Below, in pieces: positions 1-8,583 of a DNA stretch of 64,000 nucleotides (position 1 is the stretch's first letter; every line of letters starts with the position of its first letter). Source of the DNA: Marisediminicola senii (GTDB lineage: Bacteria; Actinomycetota; Actinomycetes; Actinomycetales; Microbacteriaceae); the NCBI RefSeq assembly GCF_011057645.1, contig NZ_JAALGE010000001.1, positions 277,139-341,138 of the forward strand. The letters run 5' to 3'. Made by a program: the position numbers and the translations under genes. The notes below the pieces were generated by a model. That model made no database searches. It had not been told where the DNA came from and saw only the letters and a list, made by a program, of their open reading frames with translations.

Positions 1-3000
1 CTTCGATCACGGCCCAGCGGTCGGCGCCGGCCTTCCACACGCGATTGTCGCGCGCGAGTGACGTCAGCCAGCCGGGAACGTCGGTGGCGGCATCCGGCAG
101 CACCTGCACCCTGGCCTCGAGCTCGTCGACCGACATCGGCCCGAGGATGCGCAGCAGGTCGACCACGCCCTCCGCGCCCTTGACCTTGCGGTCGGCGGTG
201 AGGCGCTGCAACTCGAGCTCGGTCTGCTCGATGACGCCGGCGTCGAGCAGTTCGCGCAGCTCTGCGCGGCCGAGCAGCTCGGCAAGCAGTGTCGAGTCGA
301 GCGAGAGCGCGGCGGCCCGCCGCTCGGCGAGGGGCGAGTCGCCCTCGTACATGAACGCGGCGACGTAACCGAACAGCAGCGACCGGGCGAACGGCGACGC
401 CTGCTCGGTCTCGGATTCGACGATGCGGATGTGCCTGCTCTCGATCTCGCGGGCGAGCTGCGTGAGCGCTGGCAGGTCATAGACGTCCTGCAGCACCTCG
501 CGCACCGCTTCGAGCACGATCGGAAAGCTCGGGTACTTCGCGGCGACGGAGAGCAGCTGGGCGGCGCGCTGGCGCTGCTGCCACAGCGGCGACCGCTGGC
601 CGGGGTTGTAGCGGGGCAGCAGCAGGGCCCGCGCGGCGCACTCCCTGAACCGGGAGGCGAACAGGGCGGAGCCGCCGACCTCCTCGGTGACGATGTCGCG
701 CAGCTCGTCTGGCTCGAACAGGAACAGGCCTGCGCCCGGCGGCTCGCTGTCGGTGTCGGGGATACGCGCGATCACTCCGTCGTCGCTGGCCATCGCCGCG
801 CCGTCGAGCCCGTACTGGTCGCGGATGCGGGCGCCCACCGCGAGTGCCCACGGCGCGTGCACCTGCATGCCGTACGGCGAGTGCAGGATGACGCGCCAGT
901 CTCCGAGCTCGTCGCGGAACCGCTCGACGACGAGGGTGCGGTCGGATGGAACGTGCCCGGTCGCCTTCTTCTGGTCGTCGACGAACGCGATGAGGTTGGT
1001 GATGGCGCGCTGGTCGAGGCCGGCGGCGCTGACCCGGTCGCGGGGTTCGTCGCCGGAGCCCGTTGCGATCTCGCGGGTGAAGGCGCCGATCGCCCTGCCG
1101 AGCTCGGCGGGGCGGCCGAGCCCGTCGCCCTTCCAGAACGGCACCTTGCCCGGCTGGCCGAAGGCGGGCGTCACGAGCACGCGGTCGTGGGTGATGTCTT
1201 CGATGCGCCAGCTGGTCGCCCCGAGGGCGAAGACGTCGCCGACGCGGGATTCGTAGACCATTTCCTCGTCGAGTTCGCCGACCCGGCCACCGGTGCCACG
1301 GGCCTTGCCCGGTTCCGCCCCGGTGCCGGCGGCGGGACTGCCCACCATGAAGACACCGAACAGGCCGCGGTCGGGGATGGTTCCGCCACTGGTCACGGCG
1401 AGGCGCTGTGCACCGGGGCGTCCGGTGATGGTGCCCTTGACGCGGTCCCAGATGATGCGGGGGCGCAGTTCGGCGAACTCGTCGGAGGGATACAGACCGC
1501 TGAGCAGGTCGAGGGTCGCGTTGTAGGCGCTGCGAGGCAGCTGCGCGAACGGGGCGCAGCGGCGAACCGTCTCGTACCAGGCCTCGACGTCGATGGTGTC
1601 GAGGGCGACGGCGGCGACGGTCTGCTGGGCGAGCACGTCGAGCGGGTTCGCCGGAATGGTGATGGCCTCGATCTGCCCGGAGGTCATGCGCTCGCTGGCC
1701 ACCGCGGAGTGGATGAGGTCGGCGCGGTGCTTGGGGAAGATGATGCCCCGCGAGACCTCGCCGACCTGGTGGCCGGCCCGGCCGACACGCTGGAGCCCGC
1801 TGGCCACCGAGGGCGGTGCCTCGACCTGGATGACCAGGTCGACGGCGCCCATGTCGATGCCGAGCTCGAGCGACGAGGTGGCGACGACGCAGCGCAGCCG
1901 ACCGCTCTTGAGGTCGTCTTCGATGTAGGCACGCTGGTCTTTCGAGACCGAGCCGTGGTGCGCGCGAGCGAGCACGGCGGTGTTGTCGTGCGCGGCATTG
2001 CTCGGGGCGTCGATGACCGCGGTGGCGGTTGCGGTGGCGGTCGACGTGCCAGTCCCGGCCGTGGCTGTCACTCGATCCCCGCTGCCGCCTCCGCTGCTGC
2101 TGCCGCCTCGGATATCGCCAGCACCTCCGGCCCCATCGGCATCGTCGTCGCCCTCGACGGGTGGCGCGTTGCGATCTGCCCAGATTTCGTTCAGCCGGGC
2201 GGTGAGCCGTTCGGCCAGTCGCCGGGAGTTGGCGAACACGATGGTCGAGCGGTGTTCGAGGATGCGGTCGACGATCGCCTCTTCGACGTGCGGCCAGATC
2301 GACGCCTGCTGCGGCTCCGAGCTGCCCGCGGCGGAGCCCTCGCGCACTGGTGCGGTGCCGAGCTCGGTCATGTCGTCGACGGGCACGACCACCGACAGGT
2401 CGAACTTCTTCGTGGAGACGGGAGCGACGATCTCGACCGGGGCGCCGCCGGCCAGGAACCGGGCGACCTCTTCGCGCGGACGCACGGTGGCCGAGAGCCC
2501 GATGCGCTGGGCGGGCTTCTCCAGCAGGTCGTCGAGCCGCTCGAGCGACAGGGCGAGGTGTGCGCCGCGCTTGGTGGCGGCGACCGCGTGCACCTCGTCG
2601 ATGATGACGGTGTCGACCCCGCGCAGTGTCTCGCGCGCAGATGCCGTGAGCATCAGGTAGAGGGACTCCGGGGTGGTGATGAGGATGTCGGGTGGGGTGC
2701 GCTGCAGCAGGCGCCGATCGGACGACGTCGTGTCGCCAGAGCGCACGCCGACGGTGACGTCGGGGGGTGACATGCCGAGCCGTCGCGCGGTCTGCGTGAC
2801 GCCGACCAGGGGTGCCCGCAGGTTGCGCTCGACGTCGACCGCGAGGGCCTTGAGCGGGGAGATGTAGAGCACGCGGGCGCGGTGGTTCGCGTCATCCGGA
2901 ACCGGGCTCGTCGCGAGGCGGTCGATCGACCACAGGAACGCGGCGAGGGTCTTGCCCGACCCGGTCGGTGCAACCACGAGTGCGTGCGACCCGCTCTGCA

Positions 3001-3100
3001 CGGCCGTCCACGCTCCGAGCTGCGCCTCGGTGGGTGCGGGGAACGCCCCAGCGAACCATTCACGGGTCGGTGCAGAGAAGTTGTCGAGCGGAGAGCCCAT
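1..3100 (-). CDS. lhr: Lhr-family ATP-dependent helicase, C-terminus beyond window
   Basis: Superfamily 2 helicase of the Lhr (large helicase-related) family, a cytoplasmic DNA-repair helicase. The frame stays open from 3100 to the window edge, about 1033 codons; actinobacterial Lhr is usually about 1500 residues, so the C-terminal part is missing. Walker A APTGSGKT lies near residues 44-51, followed by a DEVH box (IIDEVH), SAT motif (GLSAT), a second RecA domain ending in QRVGRAGH, then the winged-helix and Lhr-specific region. A Gly/Ser/Thr-rich linker of roughly 35 residues interrupts the protein between the two RecA domains. The ATG at 3100 has (T)AAGGAT six bases upstream, suggesting a leaderless mRNA; an in-frame ATG at 3118 is the alternative start. 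Confidence 0.9.
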   Translation of the reverse strand, partial: MGSPLDNFSAPTREWFAGAFPAPTEAQLGAWTAVQSGSHALVVAPTGSGKTLAAFLWSIDRLATSPVPDDANHRARVLYISPLKALAVDVERNLRAPLVGVTQTARRLGMSPPDVTVGVRSGDTTSSDRRLLQRTPPDILITTPESLYLMLTASARETLRGVDTVIIDEVHAVAATKRGAHLALSLERLDDLLEKPAQRIGLSATVRPREEVARFLAGGAPVEIVAPVSTKKFDLSVVVPVDDMTELGTAPVREGSAAGSSEPQQASIWPHVEEAIVDRILEHRSTIVFANSRRLAERLTARLNEIWADRNAPPVEGDDDADGAGGAGDIRGGSSSGGGSGDRVTATAGTGTSTATATATAVIDAPSNAAHDNTAVLARAHHGSVSKDQRAYIEDDLKSGRLRCVVATSSLELGIDMGAVDLVIQVEAPPSVASGLQRVGRAGHQVGEVSRGIIFPKHRADLIHSAVASERMTSGQIEAITIPANPLDVLAQQTVAAVALDTIDVEAWYETVRRCAPFAQLPRSAYNATLDLLSGLYPSDEFAELRPRIIWDRVKGTITGRPGAQRLAVTSGGTIPDRGLFGVFMVGSPAAGTGAEPGKARGTGGRVGELDEEMVYESRVGDVFALGATSWRIEDITHDRVLVTPAFGQPGKVPFWKGDGLGRPAELGRAIGAFTREIATGSGDEPRDRVSAAGLDQRAITNLIAFVDDQKKATGHVPSDRTLVVERFRDELGDWRVILHSPYGMQVHAPWALAVGARIRDQYGLDGAAMASDDGVIARIPDTDSEPPGAGLFLFEPDELRDIVTEEVGGSALFASRFRECAARALLLPRYNPGQRSPLWQQRQRAAQLLSVAAKYPSFPIVLEAVREVLQDVYDLPALTQLAREIESRHIRIVESETEQASPFARSLLFGYVAAFMYEGDSPLAERRAAALSLDSTLLAELLGRAELRELLDAGVIEQTELELQRLTADRKVKGAEGVVDLLRILGPMSVDELEARVQVLPDAATDVPGWLTSLARDNRVWKAGADRWAVIE

Positions 3101-3144
3101 GGCACCATCCTTACCCATGCCACCGACAGTTCCCGGTGCGGTGA

Positions 3145-3240
3145 CTGCCGCCCCCGGGTCGGTCGTGCAGGGATACGTGCGTAAGGCTGGTGGTGGTCGC
3201 TGCCGCCCCCGGGTCGGTCGTGCAGGGATACATGAGTAAG
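3145..3240. repeat. Two-copy 41-bp direct repeat
   Basis: Positions 3145-3185 and 3200-3240 are two copies of a 41-bp sequence (39 of 41 identical) with a 55-bp period. Each copy begins CTGCCGCCCCCGGG and ends GTAAG. The pair fills the gap between the divergent lhr and Nudix genes. The second copy ends four bases before the Nudix GGAG and supplies the TAAGAAT stretch that could act as its -10 element, so the duplication may have copied a promoter. Confidence 0.9.
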
Positions 3241-3248
3241 AATGGAGC

Positions 3249-3788
3249 ATGAGCTCCGTAGGCACCCCCGATCCGAACTCAGGCTGGCTCTCCGATGAGG
3301 AACTCGCCGAAACGCGCCGCCGCCTCCCCCTTCTCTATGTCGAAGCCATCCCGGTGCGCGTCGACGGGCTCGGGCAGGTCATCGAAGTGGGCATCCTGCT
3401 GCGGGCCAACGCCGCGGGAACGATGACCCGTACCCTGGTCTCCGGCCGGGTGATGTACGGCGAGACCCTGCGCGACGCGCTGTTCCGCCACCTCGAGAAG
3501 GACCTCGGCCCCATGGCGTTCCCGCTGCTCCCCGCCAGCGCGGCGCCCTTCACGGTCACCGAGTACTTCCCGTTCCCGGGCGCGCAATACACCGACACCC
3601 GGCAGCACGCCGTCGCCCTCGCCTACGTCGTGCCGGTCACCGGCACGTGCGAACCGCGGCAGGACGCCCTCGAGCTCACCTGGATGAGCCCCGCGGATGC
3701 CTCGTCCGACGCGATCGCCGCCGAGATGGAGGGTGGCCGCGGCTCGCTGCTGCGCGCTGGCCTCGCCTCGGTGGGACGCCTCCAGTGA
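3249..3788 (+). CDS. Nudix-fold family protein (DUF4916-like) with degenerate Nudix box
   Basis: A 179-residue protein resembling the actinobacterial NUDIX/DUF4916 family. The Nudix consensus GX5EX7REUXEEXGU aligns with residues around 65-88, where the glycine, first glutamate and final LG are present (G-RVMYG-E...R-HLEKDLG), but three of the catalytic acidic positions read H, K and D instead of E, E, E. Metal-dependent nucleotide hydrolysis is therefore doubtful, and a binding or altered role is possible. ATG at 3249 is preceded by GGAG with only one base of spacing, and a (T)AAGAAT lies five bases upstream, so it may be leaderless. The earlier ATG at 3232 is closed by a stop after six codons. 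Substrate unknown. Confidence 0.75.
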   Translation: MSSVGTPDPNSGWLSDEELAETRRRLPLLYVEAIPVRVDGLGQVIEVGILLRANAAGTMTRTLVSGRVMYGETLRDALFRHLEKDLGPMAFPLLPASAAPFTVTEYFPFPGAQYTDTRQHAVALAYVVPVTGTCEPRQDALELTWMSPADASSDAIAAEMEGGRGSLLRAGLASVGRLQ

Positions 3789-3924
3789 CCTCCTCCCCCG
3801 CAGTTTCTTCCCCGTCAATGCCGCACCAGAATGCCGCGCATTCCCGGGGCCCCGCAGCAAAGCGTGTACTAATGAAGGAACACGTCGACACCGTGCACGA
3901 CCAGGTAATAGATCGGACCACATC

Positions 3925-6267
3925 ATGACCCGCGAGAACCCCGTCGTCCACGAGGCCGACGAAACCGAGATCGAAGTAAGCAAGCCGAAGGACTGGGCGG
4001 CAGGAATGCCCGCGGTCGTGATCTCCATGAAGCCCGCCATCGAGCACATGGGCGTCGGCCGCACGATGAAGACGATGCTGAACCTGAACCAGAAGGGCGG
4101 CTTCGACTGCCCCAGCTGCGCGTGGCCCGACCCCGGGCACCGCAGTTCGTTCGAATTCTGCGAGAACGGTGCCAAGGCCGTCACCTGGGAAGCGACCCCC
4201 GTCGTCGTGTCCCGCGAATTCTTCGAAGAGAACTCCATCACCGACCTGCTCACCCGCTCCGAGTACTGGCTGGGCATGCAGGGTCGCCTCACCGAGCCGA
4301 TGTTCAAGGCCGCCGGCGACGACCACTACCGCCCGGTGAGCTGGGACGAGGCGTTCCGCATCATCGGCGATCGACTGAACGCCATGGACTCGCCCAACGA
4401 ATCCGCCTTCTACACGAGCGGTCGCGCATCGAACGAGGCTGCCTTCGCGTACCAGACCTTCATCCGCGCCTTCGGCACGAACAACATGCCCGACTGCTCG
4501 AACATGTGCCACGAGTCATCCGGCTGGGCGATGGGCCAGACCATCGGCATCGGCAAGGCGACAGTCGCGTACGACGACTACGCCAAGGCCGACCTGATCA
4601 TCGTGATGGGCCAGAACCCCGGCACCAACCACCCGCGCATGCTGACGGCCCTCGAGGACTGCAAGCGCGCCGGCGGCAAGATCGTGGCCGTGAACCCCCT
4701 GCCCGAGGCCGGACTCCAGCGCTACAAGAACCCGCAGAAGCCCCGCGGCGTCATCGGTCGCGGTACCGACATAGCCGACCAGTTCCTGCAGATCCGCAGC
4801 GGCGGCGACATGGCCCTGCTGCAGTACATCTCCAAGCGCGTGTTCGACGCCGAGGCGAAGAACCCCGGAACCGTTCTCGACCACGACTTCCTCACCAAGC
4901 ACGCCCACGGTCTCGATGACCTGCGCACCCACCTCGGCAACCTCGACGTGAACGCCGTGCTCGAGGCGACCGGCCTGAAGCTCAAGGACATGGATGAGCT
5001 CGCCGACCGCTACCTCGCGTCGGACAAGGTCATCATCACCTGGGCCATGGGCATCACCCAGCAGAAGAAGGGTGTCGCCACGATCAAGGAGATCATCAAC
5101 CTGCTCCTGCTGCGCGGCAACATCGGCAAGCCCGGTGCCGGCGCATCGCCGATCCGCGGACACAGCAACGTGCAGGGCGACCGCACCATGGGTATCTGGG
5201 AGCAGATGCCGCCGGCGTTCCTCGACGCCATGCAGCGCGAATTCGACTTCGACCCGCCCCGCGACCACGGCATCGACGCCGTCGAGACCATCCACCAGAT
5301 GCTCGAGGGCAAGATCAAGGTATTCGTCGCCCTCGGCGGCAACCTGGTCGGCGCCATCTCCGACACTCAGGCCGCCGAAGAGGCATTCCAGAACACCGGC
5401 CTGACCGTGCAGATCTCGACCAAGTTGAACCGCTCGCACGCGGTCGTGGGTACCGAGGCGATGATTTTGCCGACCATGGGTCGCACCGAGATCGACATCC
5501 AGAAGTCCGGCGAACAGTTCGTCACCGTCGAGGACACCGTCTGCGCGGTCCACGCGTCGTACGGCAAGGTCAAGCCGGTCGCGCCGAATGCCCTGTCGGA
5601 AGTAGCCATCGTCTCGCGCATGGCCCGTGCCACGCTCGGCGACAAGGTGTCGGTCGACTGGGAAGGCTTCGAGGCCAACTACGACCTCATCCGCGACCAC
5701 ATCGCGAACGTCGTCGACGGCTGCACGGACTACAACCGCAAGGTACGCCAGGAGGGCGGCTTCGTTCTGCCCAATGGCCCGCGCGACTCGCGCACGTTCA
5801 GTACCCCGCTGGGCAAGGCCATGATCACGGTCAACGACCTCGAGTACATCGAACGCCCGCAGGGCACGCTCATCCTGCAGACGATGCGCTCGCACGACCA
5901 GTTCAACACCACGATCTACGGCCACAACGACCGGTACCGCGGAATCAAGAAGGGCCGTCACGTCATCTTCGTGAACCCCGACGACCTCAAGGAACTCGGC
6001 CTCAAGGACGGCGAGTTCGTCGACGTGCACGGCCTGTACCAGGACGGCCGTGACCGGGTGCTCAAGCAGTTCCGCCTGGTGTCCTACCCGACCTCACGCG
6101 GCTGTGCCGCCGCCTACTACCCCGAAGCCAACGTACTGGTGCCGCTCGACAACATCGCCGAGGGCAGCAAGACGCCGGTCTCGAAGGCGGTGCTCGTCAA
6201 GCTCGAGCGCAGCGCGAACCAGTTCGCGGTGCCCAGCACCGAGACGATGGTTGGCGCCTCCGCGTAG
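3925..6267 (+). CDS. FdhF/YdeP-family molybdopterin oxidoreductase
   Basis: A 780-residue molybdenum- or tungsten-bis(molybdopterin guanine dinucleotide) oxidoreductase, closest in pattern to E. coli YdeP and formate dehydrogenase alpha-like proteins. Three N-terminal cysteines are visible (C62, C65, C79 in CPSC...FEFC), one fewer than the four of a classical [4Fe-4S] binding set, as in YdeP. In CSNMCHESSG, C195 stands at the selenocysteine position of E. coli FdhH, so no Sec is needed. YdeP-type signatures NPGTNHPRMLT and RGHSNVQGDR are present. The ATG at 3925 was chosen because homology begins just after it; the frame extends upstream to 3697 without similarity. The physiological substrate cannot be told from sequence. 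A convergent DUF6457 gene lies downstream. Confidence 0.88.
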   Translation: MTRENPVVHEADETEIEVSKPKDWAAGMPAVVISMKPAIEHMGVGRTMKTMLNLNQKGGFDCPSCAWPDPGHRSSFEFCENGAKAVTWEATPVVVSREFFEENSITDLLTRSEYWLGMQGRLTEPMFKAAGDDHYRPVSWDEAFRIIGDRLNAMDSPNESAFYTSGRASNEAAFAYQTFIRAFGTNNMPDCSNMCHESSGWAMGQTIGIGKATVAYDDYAKADLIIVMGQNPGTNHPRMLTALEDCKRAGGKIVAVNPLPEAGLQRYKNPQKPRGVIGRGTDIADQFLQIRSGGDMALLQYISKRVFDAEAKNPGTVLDHDFLTKHAHGLDDLRTHLGNLDVNAVLEATGLKLKDMDELADRYLASDKVIITWAMGITQQKKGVATIKEIINLLLLRGNIGKPGAGASPIRGHSNVQGDRTMGIWEQMPPAFLDAMQREFDFDPPRDHGIDAVETIHQMLEGKIKVFVALGGNLVGAISDTQAAEEAFQNTGLTVQISTKLNRSHAVVGTEAMILPTMGRTEIDIQKSGEQFVTVEDTVCAVHASYGKVKPVAPNALSEVAIVSRMARATLGDKVSVDWEGFEANYDLIRDHIANVVDGCTDYNRKVRQEGGFVLPNGPRDSRTFSTPLGKAMITVNDLEYIERPQGTLILQTMRSHDQFNTTIYGHNDRYRGIKKGRHVIFVNPDDLKELGLKDGEFVDVHGLYQDGRDRVLKQFRLVSYPTSRGCAAAYYPEANVLVPLDNIAEGSKTPVSKAVLVKLERSANQFAVPSTETMVGASA

Positions 6268-6283
6268 TAGCAGGCAAACCACA

Positions 6284-6318
6284 ACGAGACCGCCCTGGCG
6301 ACAGGGCGGTCTCGTTTT
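6284..6318 (+). terminator. Intrinsic terminator after the YdeP-like gene
   Basis: A 14-bp perfect stem (6284-6297 with 6302-6315) closed by a GCGA tetraloop and followed by TTTT overlapping the stem end. It sits 17 bases after the stop codon. Reading from the opposite strand the T-run is poorer, so it mainly serves the plus-strand gene. Confidence 0.92.
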
Positions 6319-6367
6319 GTGCATCCCGCCCCGGCGGCGACGATGCTCCCGGGGCGGTGCTGTGGTG

Positions 6368-6685
6368 CTACTGGGCGGTGCCGGTCCAGCCGTCGGCGGC
6401 GGGAGCCTCGTCGCTCGTGCCGGTCTCGGCGAGGGTCAGCACGGTCTCCGCGGCGGTCTTGACCGCGTCGTTGCCCGACTTGACGTCGGAGGTCTTGGAG
6501 AGTCCCGCGGCGTATCCGACGAAGAAGGTGGCCAGCGGCCCGGCATCGGGAACCATCGAGTCCGACGACTTCTGGGCGACCTGGCGGATGAGGTCGTTGT
6601 CGACGGTGAGGTCGAGGATCTGCAGGGCCTGCGTGAGACGCTCACTCCACTCTTCGAGCACGCGCTGGTTGTTGTCTTCAGTCAT
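6368..6685 (-). CDS. DUF6457-domain protein, probable molybdopterin-related
   Basis: A 105-residue acidic protein. The core pattern EEWSERLTQAL...LIRQVAQ...GPLATFFVGYAAGL matches the DUF6457 domain, which elsewhere is found fused to MobA-like molybdenum cofactor guanylyltransferases or encoded near molybdoenzymes. Here it stands alone and converges on the YdeP-like molybdoenzyme, which supports a role in cofactor supply or insertion; that role is inferred. A good GGAG Shine-Dalgarno sits seven bases before the ATG at 6685. The C-terminal 25 residues are low complexity (Ala, Thr, Glu, Gly). Confidence 0.7.
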   Translation of the reverse strand: MTEDNNQRVLEEWSERLTQALQILDLTVDNDLIRQVAQKSSDSMVPDAGPLATFFVGYAAGLSKTSDVKSGNDAVKTAAETVLTLAETGTSDEAPAADGWTGTAQ

Positions 6686-6737
6686 GGGGTCTCCTTTATC
6701 GGCGGCGTATCAACCCTAGGTGACCGGTGCAACGCGA

Positions 6738-6769
6738 AAGCCCCGCCCGACCGAAGTCGAACGGGGCTT
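6738..6769 (-). terminator. Terminator downstream of the DEAD-box helicase gene
   Basis: An 8-bp outer stem (AAGCCCCG at 6738-6745 with CGGGGCTT at 6762-6769) encloses a second 4-bp stem, CGAC with GTCG, capped by a CGAA tetraloop. Transcribed on the minus strand it is followed by a short T-run (CTTTCG). It lies 14 bases beyond the stop codon of the minus-strand helicase gene. Confidence 0.75.
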
Positions 6770-6782
6770 CCGCACAGCGCGG

Positions 6783-8348
6783 TTATCGGCTACGGCGGCG
6801 TCCGCCACCCTGCGACATTCCGACCAGTCCGCCACCCGAACCGGCGCGGCTCGCGCCGCCGTTCGAGCCATTTCCACCGGAGCGACCGCCGCGGTTGTCG
6901 TTACGACCCTCGCTGCTTCCCCCAGTGGATGACGCGCCCTCACCAGACGACGTGCTGTAGAAGCTCTTCGAGCCACCGACCGCGGCGGAGCGTCCACCGG
7001 AGCGGGCGCCACCCGACGCGGGGCCTCCGCGTCCCGAGCCTCCGGAACGCCCGGCGGGGGCACCATCGCGGGCGCCGCGCTTGCGCTGGGCGTTGGCGCC
7101 CTGCGAGCGTCCTCCGCCGGCGCGCGGTGCGCCCTGAACCTGCGGGGCCGCACGGGGTGCCGACGTCACGTACGCGGCGACCTCGCCGACGAGCGCGGTC
7201 ACGGCGGGCGACGACGCGGTGACCTGCTGCGGGGTCACGGTGATCTCGGCCTTGCGCAGCAGCTGCGCGGTGTCCTTGCGCTGGGTCGGGAGCACGAGGG
7301 TCACGACCTCGCCCTCCTTGCCCGCGCGGGCGGTGCGGCCGGAGCGGTGCAGGTAAGCCTTGTGCTCGGCGGGCGGGTCGACGTGGATGACGAGCTCGAT
7401 GTCGTCGACGTGAACGCCTCGGGCCGCGACATCCGTCGCCACGAGCACCCGGGAGGTACCCGCGGAGAACGCCGCGAGGTTGCGGTCGCGCTGAACCTGC
7501 GACAGGTTGCCGTGCAGGTCGACGGCGGGGATGCCGGCGTCGGTGAGCTGCTTGGCCAGCTTCTTGGCGTGGTGCTTGGTGCGCATGAACAGGATGCGGC
7601 GGCCGGTGCCACCGGCGAGCTTCTCGACCAGCAGGCGCTTGGCCTCGGGCGACTCCACCTCGAACACGTGGTGGGTCATCGCCGACACGTGCGAGGTGGC
7701 CTCGTCGACCGAGTGCAGCACCTGGTTGTGCAGGTACTTGCGAACGAGCTTGTCCACGCCGTTGTCGAGGGTCGCGGAGAACAGCATGCGCTGTCCGCTG
7801 TTCGGGGTCTTGTCGAGGATGCGGGTGACGACGGGCAGGAACCCGAGGTCCGCCATGTGGTCGGCCTCGTCGAGCACGGTGATCTCGATCGCGTCGAGCG
7901 ACACGATGCCCTGCTTCATGAGGTCTTCGAGGCGTCCTGGGCAGGCGACGATGATGTCGATGCCGCTCTTGAGGGCCGCGACCTGGCGCTGCTGCGAGAC
8001 ACCACCGAAGATCGTGGTGATCTTGAGGCCGTATGCCGAGGCGAGGGGCTCCATCGCGGTCGAGATCTGCGTGGCGAGCTCGCGGGTCGGGGCGAGCACG
8101 AGGGCGAGGGGGCGACCGGTGCGGCGCTGGCCGCCGGCGAGCTTGCCACCGAGGCGGGCGACGATCGGAATGGAGAACGCGAGGGTCTTGCCGGAGCCGG
8201 TCTTTCCGCGACCGAGCACGTCGCGCCCGGCGAGGGTGTCTGGCAGGGTGTCCTGCTGGATGGGGAACGGCGAGTCGATGCCGGACTTGGTGAGAGCGGC
8301 GACCAGGGGTGCCGGTACGCCGAGCGCGGCGAATGTTGTTTCAGACAA
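6783..8348 (-). CDS. DEAD-box ATP-dependent RNA helicase with Gly/Arg-rich tail
   Basis: RNA helicase of the DEAD-box family (RhlE/CsdA/DeaD group), expected in RNA folding, ribosome assembly or RNA decay. Visible motifs: Q motif (FPIQQDTLP), Walker A GKTGSGKT at residues 48-55, LDEADHMADLGF, SAT in LFSATLDNG, and HRSGRTAR in domain 2. The last 130 or so residues are a Gly/Arg/Ser-rich disordered tail suited to RNA binding. The preferred start is TTG at 8348, giving MSETTFAAL as in homologues, with GAAAGG upstream; an in-frame ATG at 8372 would add eight residues. The transcript has a long structured leader. Confidence 0.9.
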   Translation of the reverse strand: MSETTFAALGVPAPLVAALTKSGIDSPFPIQQDTLPDTLAGRDVLGRGKTGSGKTLAFSIPIVARLGGKLAGGQRRTGRPLALVLAPTRELATQISTAMEPLASAYGLKITTIFGGVSQQRQVAALKSGIDIIVACPGRLEDLMKQGIVSLDAIEITVLDEADHMADLGFLPVVTRILDKTPNSGQRMLFSATLDNGVDKLVRKYLHNQVLHSVDEATSHVSAMTHHVFEVESPEAKRLLVEKLAGGTGRRILFMRTKHHAKKLAKQLTDAGIPAVDLHGNLSQVQRDRNLAAFSAGTSRVLVATDVAARGVHVDDIELVIHVDPPAEHKAYLHRSGRTARAGKEGEVVTLVLPTQRKDTAQLLRKAEITVTPQQVTASSPAVTALVGEVAAYVTSAPRAAPQVQGAPRAGGGRSQGANAQRKRGARDGAPAGRSGGSGRGGPASGGARSGGRSAAVGGSKSFYSTSSGEGASSTGGSSEGRNDNRGGRSGGNGSNGGASRAGSGGGLVGMSQGGGRRRSR

Positions 8349-8583
8349 GGGGTGCCTTTCGGGCAGAACCATGAGGTCTCGCGGCAATACCGCAACTAGG
8401 ACCGTCAGTGGTGGGATGGCGAAGGTGGCGACAGCCACATCCGTTCGCCGCTAGAAATCGTCTACGAACCGGAGATGCCTGGGGCATCGACCCGATGAGA
8501 AGAAGTGGTGTTCCACGACGCACGGTGCCCTGAATCAGGCACACGAGTCCTTCAACCATAGCAGCGCTCCGTGCGCTGCACGG
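8349..8583 (-). promoter_or_regulatory. Structured leader region of the DEAD-box helicase gene
   Basis: About 235 bases without a supported gene lie upstream of the helicase start. They contain a two-part hairpin (GGCGAA 8419-8424 with TTCGCC 8444-8449, and inside it GTGGC 8425-8429 with GCCAC 8434-8438 around a GACA loop) and a second small hairpin, GATGCC 8474-8479 with GGCATC 8483-8488. A folded leader fits the cold-inducible or autoregulated expression known for DEAD-box helicases; no clear -35/-10 pair was identified. Confidence 0.5.

Noticed and set aside
431..2770. 779-codon plus-strand open frame opposite lhr
   Set aside because: It is the antisense reading of the Lhr helicase gene; its product is Arg/Gly/Val/Asp-biased without motifs, while the minus strand shows a continuous helicase.
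3925..6267. Selenocysteine formate dehydrogenase
   Set aside because: No in-frame TGA at the active-site position; the codon there encodes Cys195 and the protein is closer to YdeP.
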